DNA from: Anaerosolibacter sp.
GTDB lineage: Bacteria; Bacillota; Clostridia; Peptostreptococcales; Thermotaleaceae
Assembly (NCBI RefSeq): GCF_029240175.1
Contig: NZ_JARBTM010000016.1
Coordinates: 62,001-126,000, forward strand
Direction of reading: 5' to 3'
Length of the DNA: 64,000 bases
The stretch's first letter is position 1. Every line of letters begins with the position of its first letter. The position numbers and the translations under genes are program-made. Positions 1 to 9,064 of this stretch are shown here, piece by piece. The notes under the pieces were generated by a model. It was given only the letters and a program-made list of their open reading frames with translations. It was not told the DNA's origin and did no database searches.

Positions 1-36
1 CGTTTCTACTTGTATGGATGATGGAGGTCAGTATTT

Positions 37-2223
37 ATGGAAATCTATAAAAATCCTTCCTATTCTCCTAGGGAAAGGACCATAGACTTACTTAGTCGTA
101 TGACGATAGAAGAAAAGGTGGGACAAATGTGTCAGGTCGATGGGCGTCATGATCCTGAAACCTGGATCTATAAAAAGCATATTGGTTCTTTTCTTCATGT
201 GACGGGAGATGAACCTGCTCGATTGCAAAAAATGGCCCTTGAAACGAGGTTGGGCATTCCCATTCTCTTTGGCATTGACGCCATCCATGGTCATGCCTTT
301 CAGAGTGGCGCTACAGTATTTCCCTCCCAACTGGGTATGTCATCCAGCTGGAATCCTGAACTTCTAGAAAAAGTTGCTGCCATTACCGCTTGTGAGGTTA
401 TCCTTACAGGCCTTCATTGGACCTTTTCCCCCGTCCTTTGTATCGGCAGGGATGCTCGATGGGGCCGGGTTGATGAAACCTTTGGTGAAGATCCTTATCT
501 TATTGGCGTCCTGGCGAAAGCCATGATTCAAGGCTATCAGGGCAGTCAATTGTCCGATCCCTATAGTATCTTGGCCTGTGCCAAGCATTTTGCCGCCTAT
601 GGTGAGACCCAAGGGGGGCGTGACTCGTCTGAATCTGATGTATCAGAGCGGAAGCTTCGTTCTATCTTCCTTCCGCCTTTCCAGGAAGCTGTCAAAGCTG
701 GCTGCGCTACCTTTATGACAGGTTATAATGCCATTGATGGTATTCCTTGCTCAGCTAATCAATGGCTTCTTCATGATGTACTGAAAGAAGATTGGGGTTT
801 TCAAGGCTTCGTAGTGACCGATTGGGACAACATCGGCCATCTCCATGAAGATCATAAAGTGGCGGCTACCTTAGAAGAAGCTTGTAATATTGCCCTCACT
901 GCTGGAAATGATATGATGATGTCTACACCTACCTTCTATGAGCATGCCTTATCCCTTATAGAAAAGGGAATCATTTCCGAGTCTTTACTGGATGACGCCT
1001 GCAGCCGTATTCTGGAACTAAAATTTAAACTGGGCTTATTTGATCATAAACGCTTTCCAGATCAAGGGATGGCATCTACAATCCTAGGATGTACTGAACA
1101 TCGGAAAGCTGCCTATGACATGGCATTGGAGTCTATGGTATTGTTGAAAAACCAGAACAATATTCTTCCCCTCTCAAAGGAAATCAAAAAGATTGCCCTC
1201 ATCGGTCCAAACTGTGATGATGTGCAGGCCCAGCTTGGAGACTGGTCCTTTGGCGCCCGGGAATTGGCATATCCAGAAGTACCTACTTTAAATTATCATC
1301 CTGAATATGATCCAAGTCCTATCGTCACCATCTTAGAGGGCATCAAAAATAGATGTCCACATCAAGTTCAGATCGCCTATGAAAAGGGTTGTGACCTCTT
1401 GGATGAAAATAATCATGCCATTGAGGAGGCTGTGGAAGCAGCCCTGGCATCTGATGCCATCATCACCGTGGTAGGGGATACCAATGTACTCAATGGGGAA
1501 ATGAGGGATCGGGTAGACCTGCATCTCACCGGTGCCCAGCAAAAGCTATTGGAAGCCTTAAAGGCCACAGGCAAACCTCTAATTATTGTTCTTGTGAATG
1601 GAAAACCCTTGACCATTCCATGGATTGCCGAAAATGCTGATGCTATCCTTGAAGCTTGGAATCCAGGGATGGAGGGCGGCAATGGGGTAGCTTCGATCCT
1701 CTTTGGAGATTTTAATCCCTGTGGCAAACTGACCATTTCCTTCCCCCGTCATGTGGGTCAACAGCCCGTATTCTACAATCAGCTTCCCGGTTGGCATGGA
1801 AATACTTATGTAGAAATGACGGGAGAACCATTGTTTCCTTTTGGTTTTGGTCTATCCTATACCCAATATGAATATTCTAATTTGGTGGTTTCATCCTCAA
1901 GCCTAGGTGTGAATGATCACTTAACTGTTTCAGTGGATGTTCAGAACACAGGAAAATATGAGGGAACTGAAATTGTTCAGCTTTATATCAATGACATATT
2001 TAGTTCTGTCACCACGCCGATCAAGGAGCTGAAGGGATTCCAGCGCATACATTTGAAGCCCGGAGAAAAGGCTGCTGTTCATATCACTGTGCCAGTTGCT
2101 TCTCTTGGCCTGGTCAATCGAAAGTGCCAGTACGTGGTGGAGCCAGGTACCTTTGAAATCATGGTAGGCCCTTCATCCAGGGATACGGATCTTCTGAAAA
2201 CCATTTTTGAGGTTGTATCTTAA
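37..2223 (+). CDS. bglX: Glycoside hydrolase family 3 beta-glucosidase
   Basis: The 728-residue protein has the full GH3 layout: a TIM-barrel domain (about residues 10-330), an alpha/beta sandwich domain (about 370-600) and a C-terminal fibronectin-III-like domain (about 640-715). The nucleophile is probably Asp262 in the motif VVTDWD, and AKHFAAYGET and the GRDARWGR segment are typical family signatures. There is no signal peptide, so it should hydrolyse imported beta-linked gluco-oligosaccharides or glycosides in the cytoplasm. A GGAGG ribosome site lies 9 bases before the ATG. It is followed by a strong terminator and has no co-directional partner in the window; upstream genes lie outside. 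Exact substrate cannot be read from sequence, and other GH3 activities (xylosidase, glucosaminidase) are possible, though the three-domain layout favours beta-glucosidase. Confidence 0.93.
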   Translation: MEIYKNPSYSPRERTIDLLSRMTIEEKVGQMCQVDGRHDPETWIYKKHIGSFLHVTGDEPARLQKMALETRLGIPILFGIDAIHGHAFQSGATVFPSQLGMSSSWNPELLEKVAAITACEVILTGLHWTFSPVLCIGRDARWGRVDETFGEDPYLIGVLAKAMIQGYQGSQLSDPYSILACAKHFAAYGETQGGRDSSESDVSERKLRSIFLPPFQEAVKAGCATFMTGYNAIDGIPCSANQWLLHDVLKEDWGFQGFVVTDWDNIGHLHEDHKVAATLEEACNIALTAGNDMMMSTPTFYEHALSLIEKGIISESLLDDACSRILELKFKLGLFDHKRFPDQGMASTILGCTEHRKAAYDMALESMVLLKNQNNILPLSKEIKKIALIGPNCDDVQAQLGDWSFGARELAYPEVPTLNYHPEYDPSPIVTILEGIKNRCPHQVQIAYEKGCDLLDENNHAIEEAVEAALASDAIITVVGDTNVLNGEMRDRVDLHLTGAQQKLLEALKATGKPLIIVLVNGKPLTIPWIAENADAILEAWNPGMEGGNGVASILFGDFNPCGKLTISFPRHVGQQPVFYNQLPGWHGNTYVEMTGEPLFPFGFGLSYTQYEYSNLVVSSSSLGVNDHLTVSVDVQNTGKYEGTEIVQLYINDIFSSVTTPIKELKGFQRIHLKPGEKAAVHITVPVASLGLVNRKCQYVVEPGTFEIMVGPSSRDTDLLKTIFEVVS

Positions 2224-2286
2224 AAATAATCTTGATGACCTAAGAAAGGAATTTTAGGATATCACATAATTTAAAAAATAAAAGAA

Positions 2287-2327
2287 AACAGGCTGAGATA
2301 TTTTCAAAATATCTCAGCCTGTTTTTA
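2287..2327 (+). terminator. Rho-independent terminator after bglX
   Basis: A near-perfect 17-18 bp stem (AACAGGCTGAGATATTTT and its complement, almost no loop) is followed by a T run. It lies 63 bases after the GH3 stop codon. Confidence 0.85.
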
Positions 2328-2400
2328 TGTCAAAATTAATTGAATATTCACATTTTTGCTGGGTATATGATAAACAATAGCAAAGAAAGGGGGGAAGGTA

Positions 2401-2571
2401 ATGATCAAGGAAAAACTTTTTACATATTTGACAACATTTGCAGTGTCATCGGGCCCAATGGCCATCCTATTTAATAAGTATTCCATCAGTGGAATATTCT
2501 CGTTATTCTTCCTGACCGCATTGATTGGTATTGTATTTCTATTGGTAGGCAGTCAGTATGATCAATCATAG
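2401..2571 (+). CDS. Small hydrophobic membrane protein, unknown function
   Basis: This 56-codon reading frame (MIKEKLFTYLTTFAVSS...) has a strong ribosome site (AGGGGGGAAGG) directly before the ATG. The product has a charged N-terminus and two hydrophobic stretches (about residues 8-22 and 33-50), so it is predicted to sit in the membrane. It is convergent with the GNAT gene and overlaps its 3' end by 10 bases. I recognise no family. Good ribosome site and hydrophobic pattern make it likely to be real, but conservation was not checked. Confidence 0.55.
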   Translation: MIKEKLFTYLTTFAVSSGPMAILFNKYSISGIFSLFFLTALIGIVFLLVGSQYDQS

Positions 2572-2969
2572 ATTTTTTCCATAATAATATATTGTTGTCC
2601 TCCTTTTTCAAGGACACCACCCTTTTCCACAAGACCAAACCTACTGTAAAAGTAGGTTTTATTTTTTCTCGCATTGCACCATATGCTCTTTGCACCCAAT
2701 AGGGATGCCTCTTTAAGGGCATATTCCAACAGTGTACTGCCATAGCCTTTTCCCTGCTCCTCTTGGAGCGTTGCAAATTTCCGAAATTGGGCAACGTCAT
2801 CCTTCAAGAAAAGGGAAATTACCGTTGCCAGCTTGTCCTCCACAAATAGTCCCAAGTGAATACCTTCATCATCATCCTCAAGTTGAATGTATGCCCTATC
2901 TCGATCTGGCCATAACACCCTATGTCTTATATCCCAGACCTCTTCCTTATTCAGTTTCTTTATTTCCAT
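2562..2969 (-). CDS. GNAT-family N-acetyltransferase
   Basis: The protein (135 residues from the chosen start) shows the GNAT fold: the acetyl-CoA pyrophosphate loop is QGKGYG at residues 72-77, followed by helix GSTLLEYALKEA, and the C-terminal beta strand YFYSRFGLVEKG. It should transfer an acetyl group from acetyl-CoA to a small molecule or protein amine. The start MEIKKLNKEEV at 2969 is chosen because AAGGAG lies 10 bases upstream; an in-frame ATG at 2993 has the ribosome site inside its coding sequence. It follows the thioesterase gene closely (39 bases) and may be co-transcribed with it. The substrate is unknown. Confidence 0.85.
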   Translation of the reverse strand: MEIKKLNKEEVWDIRHRVLWPDRDRAYIQLEDDDEGIHLGLFVEDKLATVISLFLKDDVAQFRKFATLQEEQGKGYGSTLLEYALKEASLLGAKSIWCNARKNKTYFYSRFGLVEKGGVLEKGGQQYIIMEKIYD

Positions 2970-3008
2970 CCTTAAGCTTCTCCTTCCCATCATACCGTTT
3001 CTGCTATC

Positions 3009-3512
3009 CTATAGCTCTATTTCTTGAGGGTCTTTATCTGATAATACAATCTGCCATTCCTCATGGTCCACATCAAAGTTCGCGATCCTTTCGATGGGCA
3101 TTTTCATATATTTTCCCTTAGCAGTTACTGCCACCTCTCCGTTGGGCAATAGTATTTCTCCTGTCCCTTCGAACAACCTACTGGAATCCTTTGTAATTCT
3201 TCCCACTACCCGCAGTTCTTTATGGAGGGGTACAGGTTTCTTATACTTTACGTTTAATTCTACCGTGACACCCCAGATGTTTTCGTCCTTTATCATAATA
3301 GCCCGTCCAATGGTTTCATCCAGAATAGCCCCTGCAATACCTCCATGCATCCGCTCGGGATAGCTTTGATGCTCTTCGATAGGGGTAAATATAGCTGCCA
3401 ATTCCCCATTTTCCAACTCGTAAAATGATGTCTTTAAGCCTAGGTCATTTTTCAGACCACATACCAAACACTTTTTACTGTTTTGCTGTTTCCTTATTAC
3501 TCTATGTTTCAT
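3009..3512 (-). CDS. PaaI/YigI-type hotdog-fold thioesterase
   Basis: The 167-residue protein carries the hotdog signature: a central helix with HGGIAGAILDETIGRA, and a thioesterase-like beta sheet (VELNVKYKKPVPLHKELRV). An N-terminal CLVCG motif (Cys15, Cys18) with NDLGL is typical of a clostridial subgroup of PaaI-like proteins. The expected reaction is hydrolysis of an acyl-CoA thioester in the cytoplasm. AGGAGG lies 11 bases before the ATG. It is the likely first gene of a two-gene unit with the GNAT gene. The acyl substrate cannot be inferred. Confidence 0.87.
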   Translation of the reverse strand: MKHRVIRKQQNSKKCLVCGLKNDLGLKTSFYELENGELAAIFTPIEEHQSYPERMHGGIAGAILDETIGRAIMIKDENIWGVTVELNVKYKKPVPLHKELRVVGRITKDSSRLFEGTGEILLPNGEVAVTAKGKYMKMPIERIANFDVDHEEWQIVLSDKDPQEIEL

Positions 3513-3598
3513 TCTATCTTTATCCTCCTAATGATTGCTCAATAAATCCGTTATAAAAACAAAGACTAGGATTGCTCCTAATCTCTGTCTATATCCTG

Positions 3599-3946
3599 CT
3601 ATTTAGGCTCCACTTCCTGACCATACTCTTCAATGTTCTTACTCAATATCTCTGCCAATCCCACAAATTCCGCACCAATAGAATAGCTGTCTCCCTGTTT
3701 TTCAACACGAACAATTTTCAATACACCGTAAAAGAACTTTTCCTGGGTTAGCTCGATTTTGGCATCAAAATAATAATCAAGGGGCAATTCATCCTTGCAT
3801 CGAAAGCCCACACCCGATTTAGAAATATCTATGACCTCAATATGCTCATCAAGATTTGTAATGCCTAGATTATCTTGCTTAAATAGCGAAGATATGTTTA
3901 ATTCCAGCTTAAGGGGTAACCTTTTATTTCTCCTTCGTTCATCCAT
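3599..3946 (-). CDS. PilZ-domain c-di-GMP-binding protein
   Basis: The 115-residue protein is a stand-alone PilZ domain. It has the arginine-rich c-di-GMP-binding motif at the N-terminus (RRRNKR, residues 4-9) and the second binding motif DISKSGVGF near residue 40, followed by the beta-barrel strands. It should sense cyclic di-GMP and act on a partner protein not visible here. GGGGAG precedes the ATG. The window also encodes a GGDEF diguanylate cyclase about 10 kb away, so a c-di-GMP network exists in this organism. Confidence 0.88.
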   Translation of the reverse strand: MDERRRNKRLPLKLELNISSLFKQDNLGITNLDEHIEVIDISKSGVGFRCKDELPLDYYFDAKIELTQEKFFYGVLKIVRVEKQGDSYSIGAEFVGLAEILSKNIEEYGQEVEPK

Positions 3947-4093
3947 CTTTTCTCCCCGCCTTTATCCGTATTTTCAACCTGATTTGTCCTTGAAATACCA
4001 GCTGTTCTATTATTTCCAACAATGATTATTTCTATATATCTTCTGACAATCCTTCTTTTCTATAACATCTCCTGGTCAAAAGTCCTCCATTTC

Positions 4094-4594
4094 CTAATGT
4101 ATAATGGAGACAGCTGCCACATGGAGATAGTCATAAAACTTATATACCGTGATCAACATCACTGCAACCATGATCATATCTTCTTTTAAACTACCTGTAT
4201 CGATTTGAGCGAATCTAAACTTGGTTTTGTTTAGAGGGTACAGCAGGGGGCATCCTGCCGGTGTCAGCATATCCACCACGATATGGCCAAATAGCCCAAT
4301 AAACAATCCCAGCCAAAGATAGAAGAAGCCAGGAAACAGCTTTACCAACAGCACAGGCACCATAAATGCAAATATGGAATGGGTTGCAGTTCTATGCTTC
4401 CAGATTCTCCATAAGGGCATAATTTTTCCTGCCCAAGTTTTTTCGTGATCTGCATCTGGCAAGAGGGCACCAACAATCAGCCCGATGATGTAATCCGTTA
4501 AGTTTATATTTAGCGGTATCCTTAGTTTTTCCACAAGCAATAATCCCAGCAGCGTAGATATCATCACATGGGTTCTACCTCTGAAGACAACCAC
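4094..4594 (-). CDS. YdjM/DUF457-like membrane-bound metal-dependent hydrolase
   Basis: This 166-residue membrane protein has the family signature near its N-terminus (RTHVMISTLLG), followed by GALLPDADHEKTW, a histidine/aspartate-rich set including RTATHSIFAF, and GHIVVDMLTPAGCPLLYPL. These histidines and aspartates are the predicted metal ligands; three or four membrane helices separate them. The family is known from YdjM, a LexA-regulated inner-membrane protein, and its biochemical role is unclear. The only start that keeps the family N-terminus is GTG at 4594, but AGGAGG directly abuts it, so the true start may differ slightly. Confidence 0.8.
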   Translation of the reverse strand: MVVFRGRTHVMISTLLGLLLVEKLRIPLNINLTDYIIGLIVGALLPDADHEKTWAGKIMPLWRIWKHRTATHSIFAFMVPVLLVKLFPGFFYLWLGLFIGLFGHIVVDMLTPAGCPLLYPLNKTKFRFAQIDTGSLKEDMIMVAVMLITVYKFYDYLHVAAVSIIH

Positions 4595-4746
4595 CTCCTA
4601 AATGCAATTATTAAAGTATATTAGATGGTGGGCGATTTTATAGATTGTCCTTTGAAATTCCATCATTTAAAATACCCATAGCCCTTGTTTCTAGTATAAT
4701 TTCTATCTCCTTCTCATACACTGTACTGTTTGGAGGTGTTTTACCT

Positions 4747-4914
4747 ATGGCTGATCTTCAAGAGATGCTGGAGCATATTAATAAATTGCGTTGTATTCTA
4801 TATAAATTGATTGAGGAATCCCAAGAAAATCTGCAGGATGATGCTGTCCTCTCTACCAGCCGCATATTAAATTCTGATATTGCAGAATATAGCAGGCTTC
4901 GTTATAAAAGCTGA
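4747..4914 (+). CDS. Spo0E-like sporulation regulatory aspartyl-phosphate phosphatase
   Basis: The 55-residue protein matches the Spo0E family pattern: an N-terminal helix (LQEMLEHINKLRCILYKLI), a short loop, and the family's SxxLxxxI motif, seen here as STSRILNSDIAEY. Known members dephosphorylate Spo0A~P and delay sporulation. The ATG at 4747 is chosen because GGAGGTG lies 8 bases upstream and because Spo0E proteins are this short; the frame is open further upstream (to 4645) but that stretch lacks a ribosome site. Several residues differ from the classical motif, so activity is likely rather than certain. Confidence 0.72.
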   Translation: MADLQEMLEHINKLRCILYKLIEESQENLQDDAVLSTSRILNSDIAEYSRLRYKS

Positions 4915-5095
4915 TCTTATATTTCATATTATTTTGTTTTTCCTTTAAGCGGCATGGGCTTTTGCAGTTCTTGCTTTTCTTAGTTTTTTTGATTTTTACG
5001 TCATCCTAGATAAAATCCCAGCAGGTATGCTCTCCATTTTCATAGAATATATACATATACATTTTTCGTACTTTATCGGTTTAGGAGGTATTTTC

Positions 5096-5731
5096 GTGGA
5101 TGCCACCCATCAGCATGAAAAAAATGATGTTTTAAAGTTGCTTGCTATCATCTCTATGCTTATCGACCATATAGGCTATGGCCTATTTCCTAAGGTGATG
5201 GTGCTGCGCTATATTGGAAGGCTGGCTTTCCCTATTTTTGCTTACCACATCGCTATTGGCTGTCGATATACTAAAGATCTCCACCGATATATCTTGCGAC
5301 TATTCTCGTTTGCCCTGATCTCTCAAATTCCCTACACCATATACTTTAGACCTTCTCCCAATATCTTTTTTTCTTTGGCCTTTGGCGTAATGGTCATCCA
5401 AGCCTACAAGGAAAACAAGCCTTGGCTGGCGCTGTTGGTGGCTTTCATCGCTCATTTTTCAGGAGCCAGTTATGGGATCTATGGGCTTATGCTGATGTTA
5501 TTTTTCTACATCCATCAAGATAACTTGCAAAAGGCCATACTCCCTATTATCCTGATAACCCTGACCTATTGTGCCGTACCTCGTTATGGTTTTCAGATAT
5601 TTAGCTTATTCGCTTTAATTCCTATTTGTCATCCCTGGAACATAAGGCTCCATATCAACAAATATATTTTCTATTGGTTCTATCCAGCCCATATTCTTCT
5701 GCTATGGTTTATTAAGCAAGGATTAACATAA
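5096..5731 (+). CDS. TraX-family integral membrane protein
   Basis: The product (211 residues from a GTG at 5096) is a multi-helix membrane protein with the TraX-family signature: KLLAIISMLIDHIGYGLFP at the start, then RYIGRLAFPIFAYHIAIG, and a C-terminal YPAHILLLWFIK. Named after the F-plasmid pilin N-acetylase TraX, chromosomal copies in Firmicutes are common and probably acyl-transferase-like; their substrate is unknown. TTAGGAGG lies 8 bases before the GTG. The frame is open to 5027 but without a ribosome site there. Confidence 0.82.
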   Translation: MDATHQHEKNDVLKLLAIISMLIDHIGYGLFPKVMVLRYIGRLAFPIFAYHIAIGCRYTKDLHRYILRLFSFALISQIPYTIYFRPSPNIFFSLAFGVMVIQAYKENKPWLALLVAFIAHFSGASYGIYGLMLMLFFYIHQDNLQKAILPIILITLTYCAVPRYGFQIFSLFALIPICHPWNIRLHINKYIFYWFYPAHILLLWFIKQGLT

Positions 5732-5752
5732 TAATAAATTTTTTTCTGTACC

Positions 5753-5782
5753 TTGCACATGTACTCATACATATGGTAATAT
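5753..5782 (+). promoter_or_regulatory. Candidate sigma-A promoter for the tyrS T-box transcript
   Basis: TTGCAC (5753-5758) and TAATAT (5777-5782) are separated by 18 bases, just upstream of the T-box leader. A second possible -10 (TAAAAT, near 5787) lies close by. Confidence 0.55.
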
Positions 5783-5814
5783 AGGATAAAATATAGTCAT
5801 AATTGTATATATTT

Positions 5815-6037
5815 GCTTTGAAGGAGCACAGTAGCTGTCATGGTTACAACCCAGAGAGCAGATCGGTAGGTGAGAGATCTGTAGTACATGACCCAGTGAA
5901 ATACACTCTGGAGCTTCGAAGGCCAAACCTTCGACGGTTTCCATCCGTTATCATGGTTTGAGGCATGTTTATCATGTAAATTAAGGTGGTACCACGGGTT
6001 TTCTCGTCCTTACGGATGTAGAAGCCCGTTTTTTTAT
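5815..6037 (+). promoter_or_regulatory. T-box leader (tRNA-Tyr sensing) of tyrS
   Basis: The leader has the AGAGAG element of stem I (near 5853), a specifier loop GTGAAATACACTCTGG with the tyrosine codon TAC at 5902-5904, and the canonical T-box AAGGTGGTACCACG (5983-5996) that forms the antiterminator. The bulge TGGT would pair with an ACCA tRNA end. A GC-rich hairpin ending CCCGTTTTTTT (about 5994-6037) is the terminator. Uncharged tRNA-Tyr should stabilise the antiterminator and allow tyrS transcription. The specifier codon agrees with the downstream gene. Confidence 0.95.
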
Positions 6038-6062
6038 TTTATAACAAAGGAGGTTTTTATGT

Positions 6063-7289
6063 ATGGCAAATGTTTTTGATATCCTACAAGAACGTGGATT
6101 TATCAAGCAGACTACCCACGAAGAAGAGATCCGTGAGCTTCTCGGAAAGGAGTCTTTAACTTTCTATACAGGCTACGATCCTACAGCCGACAGCTTACAC
6201 GTAGGTCACTTCTTGCAAGTAATGGCCATGGCTCATATGCAGCGGGCAGGCCATAAGCCCATTGTACTCATTGGCGGCGGTACAACCATGGTAGGTGATC
6301 CTTCTGGAAAAACTGATATGAGAAAGATGCTTACCTTTGAAGAAATACAGCAGAATGCGGAACGCTTCAAGGTCCAGCTTTCTAAGTTCCTAGATTTCTC
6401 TGAAGATAAGGCTATCATGGTGAATAATGCTGATTGGCTGATGAATCTGCAGTATGTCCCATTTTTACGAGAGGTAGGCAGACATTTCTCTGTCAACCGT
6501 ATGCTGACAGCAGAATGCTTCAAAAGCCGTATGGAAAAGGGTTTATCTTTTCTAGAGTTTAACTACATGCTGATGCAGTCCTATGATTTTCTGGAGTTAT
6601 ACAGAAGATATGGGTGTAAACTTCAGCTGGGCGGTGATGATCAGTGGTCCAATATCATTCAGGGCGCTGACCTCATTCGTAGATCTGAAGGCGCTGCCGC
6701 CTATGGCATGACCTTCACCCTTTTAACCACCAGTGAAGGAAAAAAGATGGGCAAGACAGAATCTGGTGCCCTTTGGTTAGATCCAGAGAAAACCTCACCC
6801 TATGAGTTCTACCAATACTGGAGAAACGTGGATGATGCTGACGTAGAAAACTGCTTAGCCTTGTTAACCTTCCTGCCGATGGAAGAAGTTCGCCGTCTCG
6901 GTGCATTAGAAGGCTCAGAAATCAATCAGGCGAAAGCAATCCTTGCCTTTGAGGTAACAAAGCTTGTCCACGGAGAAGAAGAAGCAAGAAAAGCTGATGA
7001 AGCAGCAAAGGCTTTGTTTGGCGGTGGTGCATCTTTGGAGAACGTTCCTTTCACAGAGATTCCCCGCTCTGAATTCACAGAGGGTATGGATGTTATGGCG
7101 TTACTGACAAAAACAAACTTAATTCCATCCCGAAGCGAGGGTCGTCGTCTTGTACAGCAGGGTGGCCTCGTAATTGATGATATAAAAATAACCGATCCTC
7201 AAAAAATCATCCATGAAGATGATTTCAAGGATGGTACTTTGATGATCCGTAAAGGCAAAAAGGTATACCATCAGGTTCGTCTTGTATAA
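6063..7289 (+). CDS. tyrS: Tyrosyl-tRNA synthetase
   Basis: The 408-residue protein charges tRNA-Tyr with tyrosine. It has the class I signatures: a HIGH-like motif HVGH starting at residue 46 and a KMSKS-like motif KMGKTESG, plus a tyrosine-binding stretch [12 protein letters not shown]. The C-terminal S4 RNA-binding domain covers about residues 345-408. The length fits the TyrRS family. The ATG at 6063 has AAAGGAGG 7-8 bases upstream. It is preceded by a T-box leader with a TAC specifier and followed by a perfectly symmetric terminator shared with the convergent gene. Confidence 0.97.
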   Translation: MANVFDILQERGFIKQTTHEEEIRELLGKESLTFYTGYDPTADSLHVGHFLQVMAMAHMQRAGHKPIVLIGGGTTMVGDPSGKTDMRKMLTFEEIQQNAERFKVQLSKFLDFSEDKAIMVNNADWLMNLQYVPFLREVGRHFSVNRMLTAECFKSRMEKGLSFLEFNYMLMQSYDFLELYRRYGCKLQLGGDDQWSNIIQGADLIRRSEGAAAYGMTFTLLTTSEGKKMGKTESGALWLDPEKTSPYEFYQYWRNVDDADVENCLALLTFLPMEEVRRLGALEGSEINQAKAILAFEVTKLVHGEEEARKADEAAKALFGGGASLENVPFTEIPRSEFTEGMDVMALLTKTNLIPSRSEGRRLVQQGGLVIDDIKITDPQKIIHEDDFKDGTLMIRKGKKVYHQVRLV

Positions 7290-7330
7290 CATAAAAAAAC
7301 CGCTTAACAGCGGTTTTTTTATGTTATACA
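7283..7330. terminator. Shared bidirectional terminator between tyrS and the GAF gene
   Basis: A 22-bp perfect inverted repeat with a TAAC loop (core AAAAAAACCGCT/AGCGGTTTTTTT) works on both strands. The stop codons of both convergent genes lie inside its arms. Confidence 0.9.
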
Positions 7331-7824
7331 ATCTTAGACCAATCCATATATTTATTCAATGTATCCACAAACTTCTGAAGGCCCTTGGCATCGGCTTCAT
7401 CAAATCGCTCCTTGATCGGGCTGTCTATATCCAATACCCCCATGAGCTTTCCTTCATGGACAATGGGCACCACAATCTCTGACTGGGATGCAGCATCACA
7501 GGCTATATGTCCTGGGAATAAATGGACATCCTTTACCACTTGGGTTTCCAAGTCTCTGGCTGCTGTACCGCATACCCCGTTTCCTATAGCAATATGGGTG
7601 CATGCAGGCTTACCTTGGAAAGGTCCCAATACCAGTTCTCCATTTTTATATAGATAAAAGCCTGCCCAGTTGATTTCATCCAGCAGTAACCATAATAGGG
7701 CAGATGCATTGGAAAGATTGGCCAGCCAGTCGGGCTCCTCGCAGATCAATCCTGTAAGCTTTAAATTCATATAATTATAAAATTTTTCTTTGTCATCGGT
7801 GACAATTCTTTTTATATCATTCAC
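7324..7824 (-). CDS. msrC: Free methionine-(R)-sulfoxide reductase, GAF domain
   Basis: The 166-residue protein is a single GAF domain of the fRMsr (YebR/MsrC) type. It has the family motif NWAGFYL and three cysteines at residues 75, 85 and 109; the spacing of 10 and 24 residues equals that of the catalytic cysteines of the Escherichia coli enzyme. It should reduce free methionine-R-sulfoxide in the cytoplasm. A GTG at 7824 is the best start because GGGGAGG lies 8 bases upstream; an in-frame ATG at 7851 would put that site inside the gene. It is the last gene of an operon after diaminopropionate ammonia-lyase. Confidence 0.88.
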   Translation of the reverse strand: MNDIKRIVTDDKEKFYNYMNLKLTGLICEEPDWLANLSNASALLWLLLDEINWAGFYLYKNGELVLGPFQGKPACTHIAIGNGVCGTAARDLETQVVKDVHLFPGHIACDAASQSEIVVPIVHEGKLMGVLDIDSPIKERFDEADAKGLQKFVDTLNKYMDWSKIV

Positions 7825-7841
7825 GTACGTTTCCTCCCCTT

Positions 7842-9047
7842 TTATCCCCATAAAATTCTTCTGTAGCTTTCGGGATCGGTATCCCCTTCCGTACTAATCA
7901 CAAGAATTCTAGCATCCTTTGTAATCTTTAAAACTTCTAATAGATGTTCATATCGCTGATCTTCTCTTAACATATTCATAAGTCCTATCCCTACAGCTCC
8001 CGATTCTCCTGATATGATCTTCATGTCCCCGGGCAGGGGATTGGCCAATACGCGGATTCCCTTTTCCGCTATATAATCGCAGCAGGAAAAATATGCATCG
8101 GAATAGTCTCTCAAAATCTCCCAACCAATGGGATTAGGCTCTCCACAAGCCAATCCTGCCATGATGGTGTTTAAATCTCCTGTTACAGCATGGGGCTTTC
8201 CGTCTCCTATTTGGGCAGATTTATAAATACATGCCGCTTTCTCCGGCTCCAAAATGATGGTAATGGGTCGATCTTCCCCAAATAGTGCCGCATAGTAACC
8301 TTGAATTGCTCCTGCAAAGGAACCTACACCCGCCTGAAGGATGATATGGGTGGGTTTCTCAATCCCCTGTTCTTTCAGCTGTTCTTGGACTTCGGCCCCT
8401 ATGGTTCCATATCCCTGCATGATCCAGCCAGGAACTTCCTCATACCCTTCCCAAGCTGTATCTTGAATCACATGCCAGCCAAACTTCTCAGCATTTTCCG
8501 CAGCCAGCCTTACTGCATCATCATAGTTTAGATCTGTGATACTGGCTTCAGCCCCTGTGGCTAGTATGGCATTCAATCTTTCTTGAGATGATCCCTTTGG
8601 CATGTACACCACTGCTTTTTGACCCAGCTCCCTGGCTGCCCAAGCCACAGCCCTGCCGTGGTTGCCATCGGTGGCCGTGGTAAAAGTAATCTCTCCCAGC
8701 TTATCTCTGGTTTCCTTTGCCTTTAATCTTTCAAAAGAAAGCTCCTTGATATCTGTATTTAGTTTGTTCGCTAAGAATTTGCCAATGGCATAGGATGCTC
8801 CCAATACCTTGAAGGCATTGAGCCCGAATCGATAGGATTCATCCTTGACCCAAAGCTTATCTACCTCTAGATAGGCTGCCAATTGATCCAAGCTGATACA
8901 AGGGGTTGGTTGGTAGCTTTCAAACTTCCGATGAAAGTTCCTTGCTTGGTCAATTTCATCTGTTGATAAAAAGCCCGGGTTTGCTTTTTTATCCTGGGTA
9001 TTCCGAGCCTGACGGTTGATAATCCACTGTAATTCCCCTGACCTCAT
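7842..9047 (-). CDS. dpaL: Diaminopropionate ammonia-lyase
   Basis: The 401-residue protein is a fold-type II PLP enzyme. Lys80 in FGLNAFKVLGASYA is the expected PLP lysine, ATDGNHGRAVAWAAR and the glycine-rich HIILQAGVGSFAGA segment bind the substrate and phosphate. It converts 2,3-diaminopropionate to pyruvate and two ammonia molecules. The length and N-terminus fit the YgeX family. GGGGAG lies 6 bases before the ATG. It sits 17 bases downstream of a methyltransferase gene and just before the GAF gene, all on the same strand, so the three are probably one transcript. No YgeW/YgeY-type purine-catabolism neighbours are seen here. Confidence 0.94.
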   Translation of the reverse strand: MRSGELQWIINRQARNTQDKKANPGFLSTDEIDQARNFHRKFESYQPTPCISLDQLAAYLEVDKLWVKDESYRFGLNAFKVLGASYAIGKFLANKLNTDIKELSFERLKAKETRDKLGEITFTTATDGNHGRAVAWAARELGQKAVVYMPKGSSQERLNAILATGAEASITDLNYDDAVRLAAENAEKFGWHVIQDTAWEGYEEVPGWIMQGYGTIGAEVQEQLKEQGIEKPTHIILQAGVGSFAGAIQGYYAALFGEDRPITIILEPEKAACIYKSAQIGDGKPHAVTGDLNTIMAGLACGEPNPIGWEILRDYSDAYFSCCDYIAEKGIRVLANPLPGDMKIISGESGAVGIGLMNMLREDQRYEHLLEVLKITKDARILVISTEGDTDPESYRRILWG

Positions 9048-9064
9048 ATGCCACTCCCCTATTC

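Noticed and set aside
4645-4746. Longer N-terminus for the Spo0E-like protein
   Set aside because: The extra 34 codons have no ribosome site and the known family is about 50-60 residues; the site before 4747 is strong.
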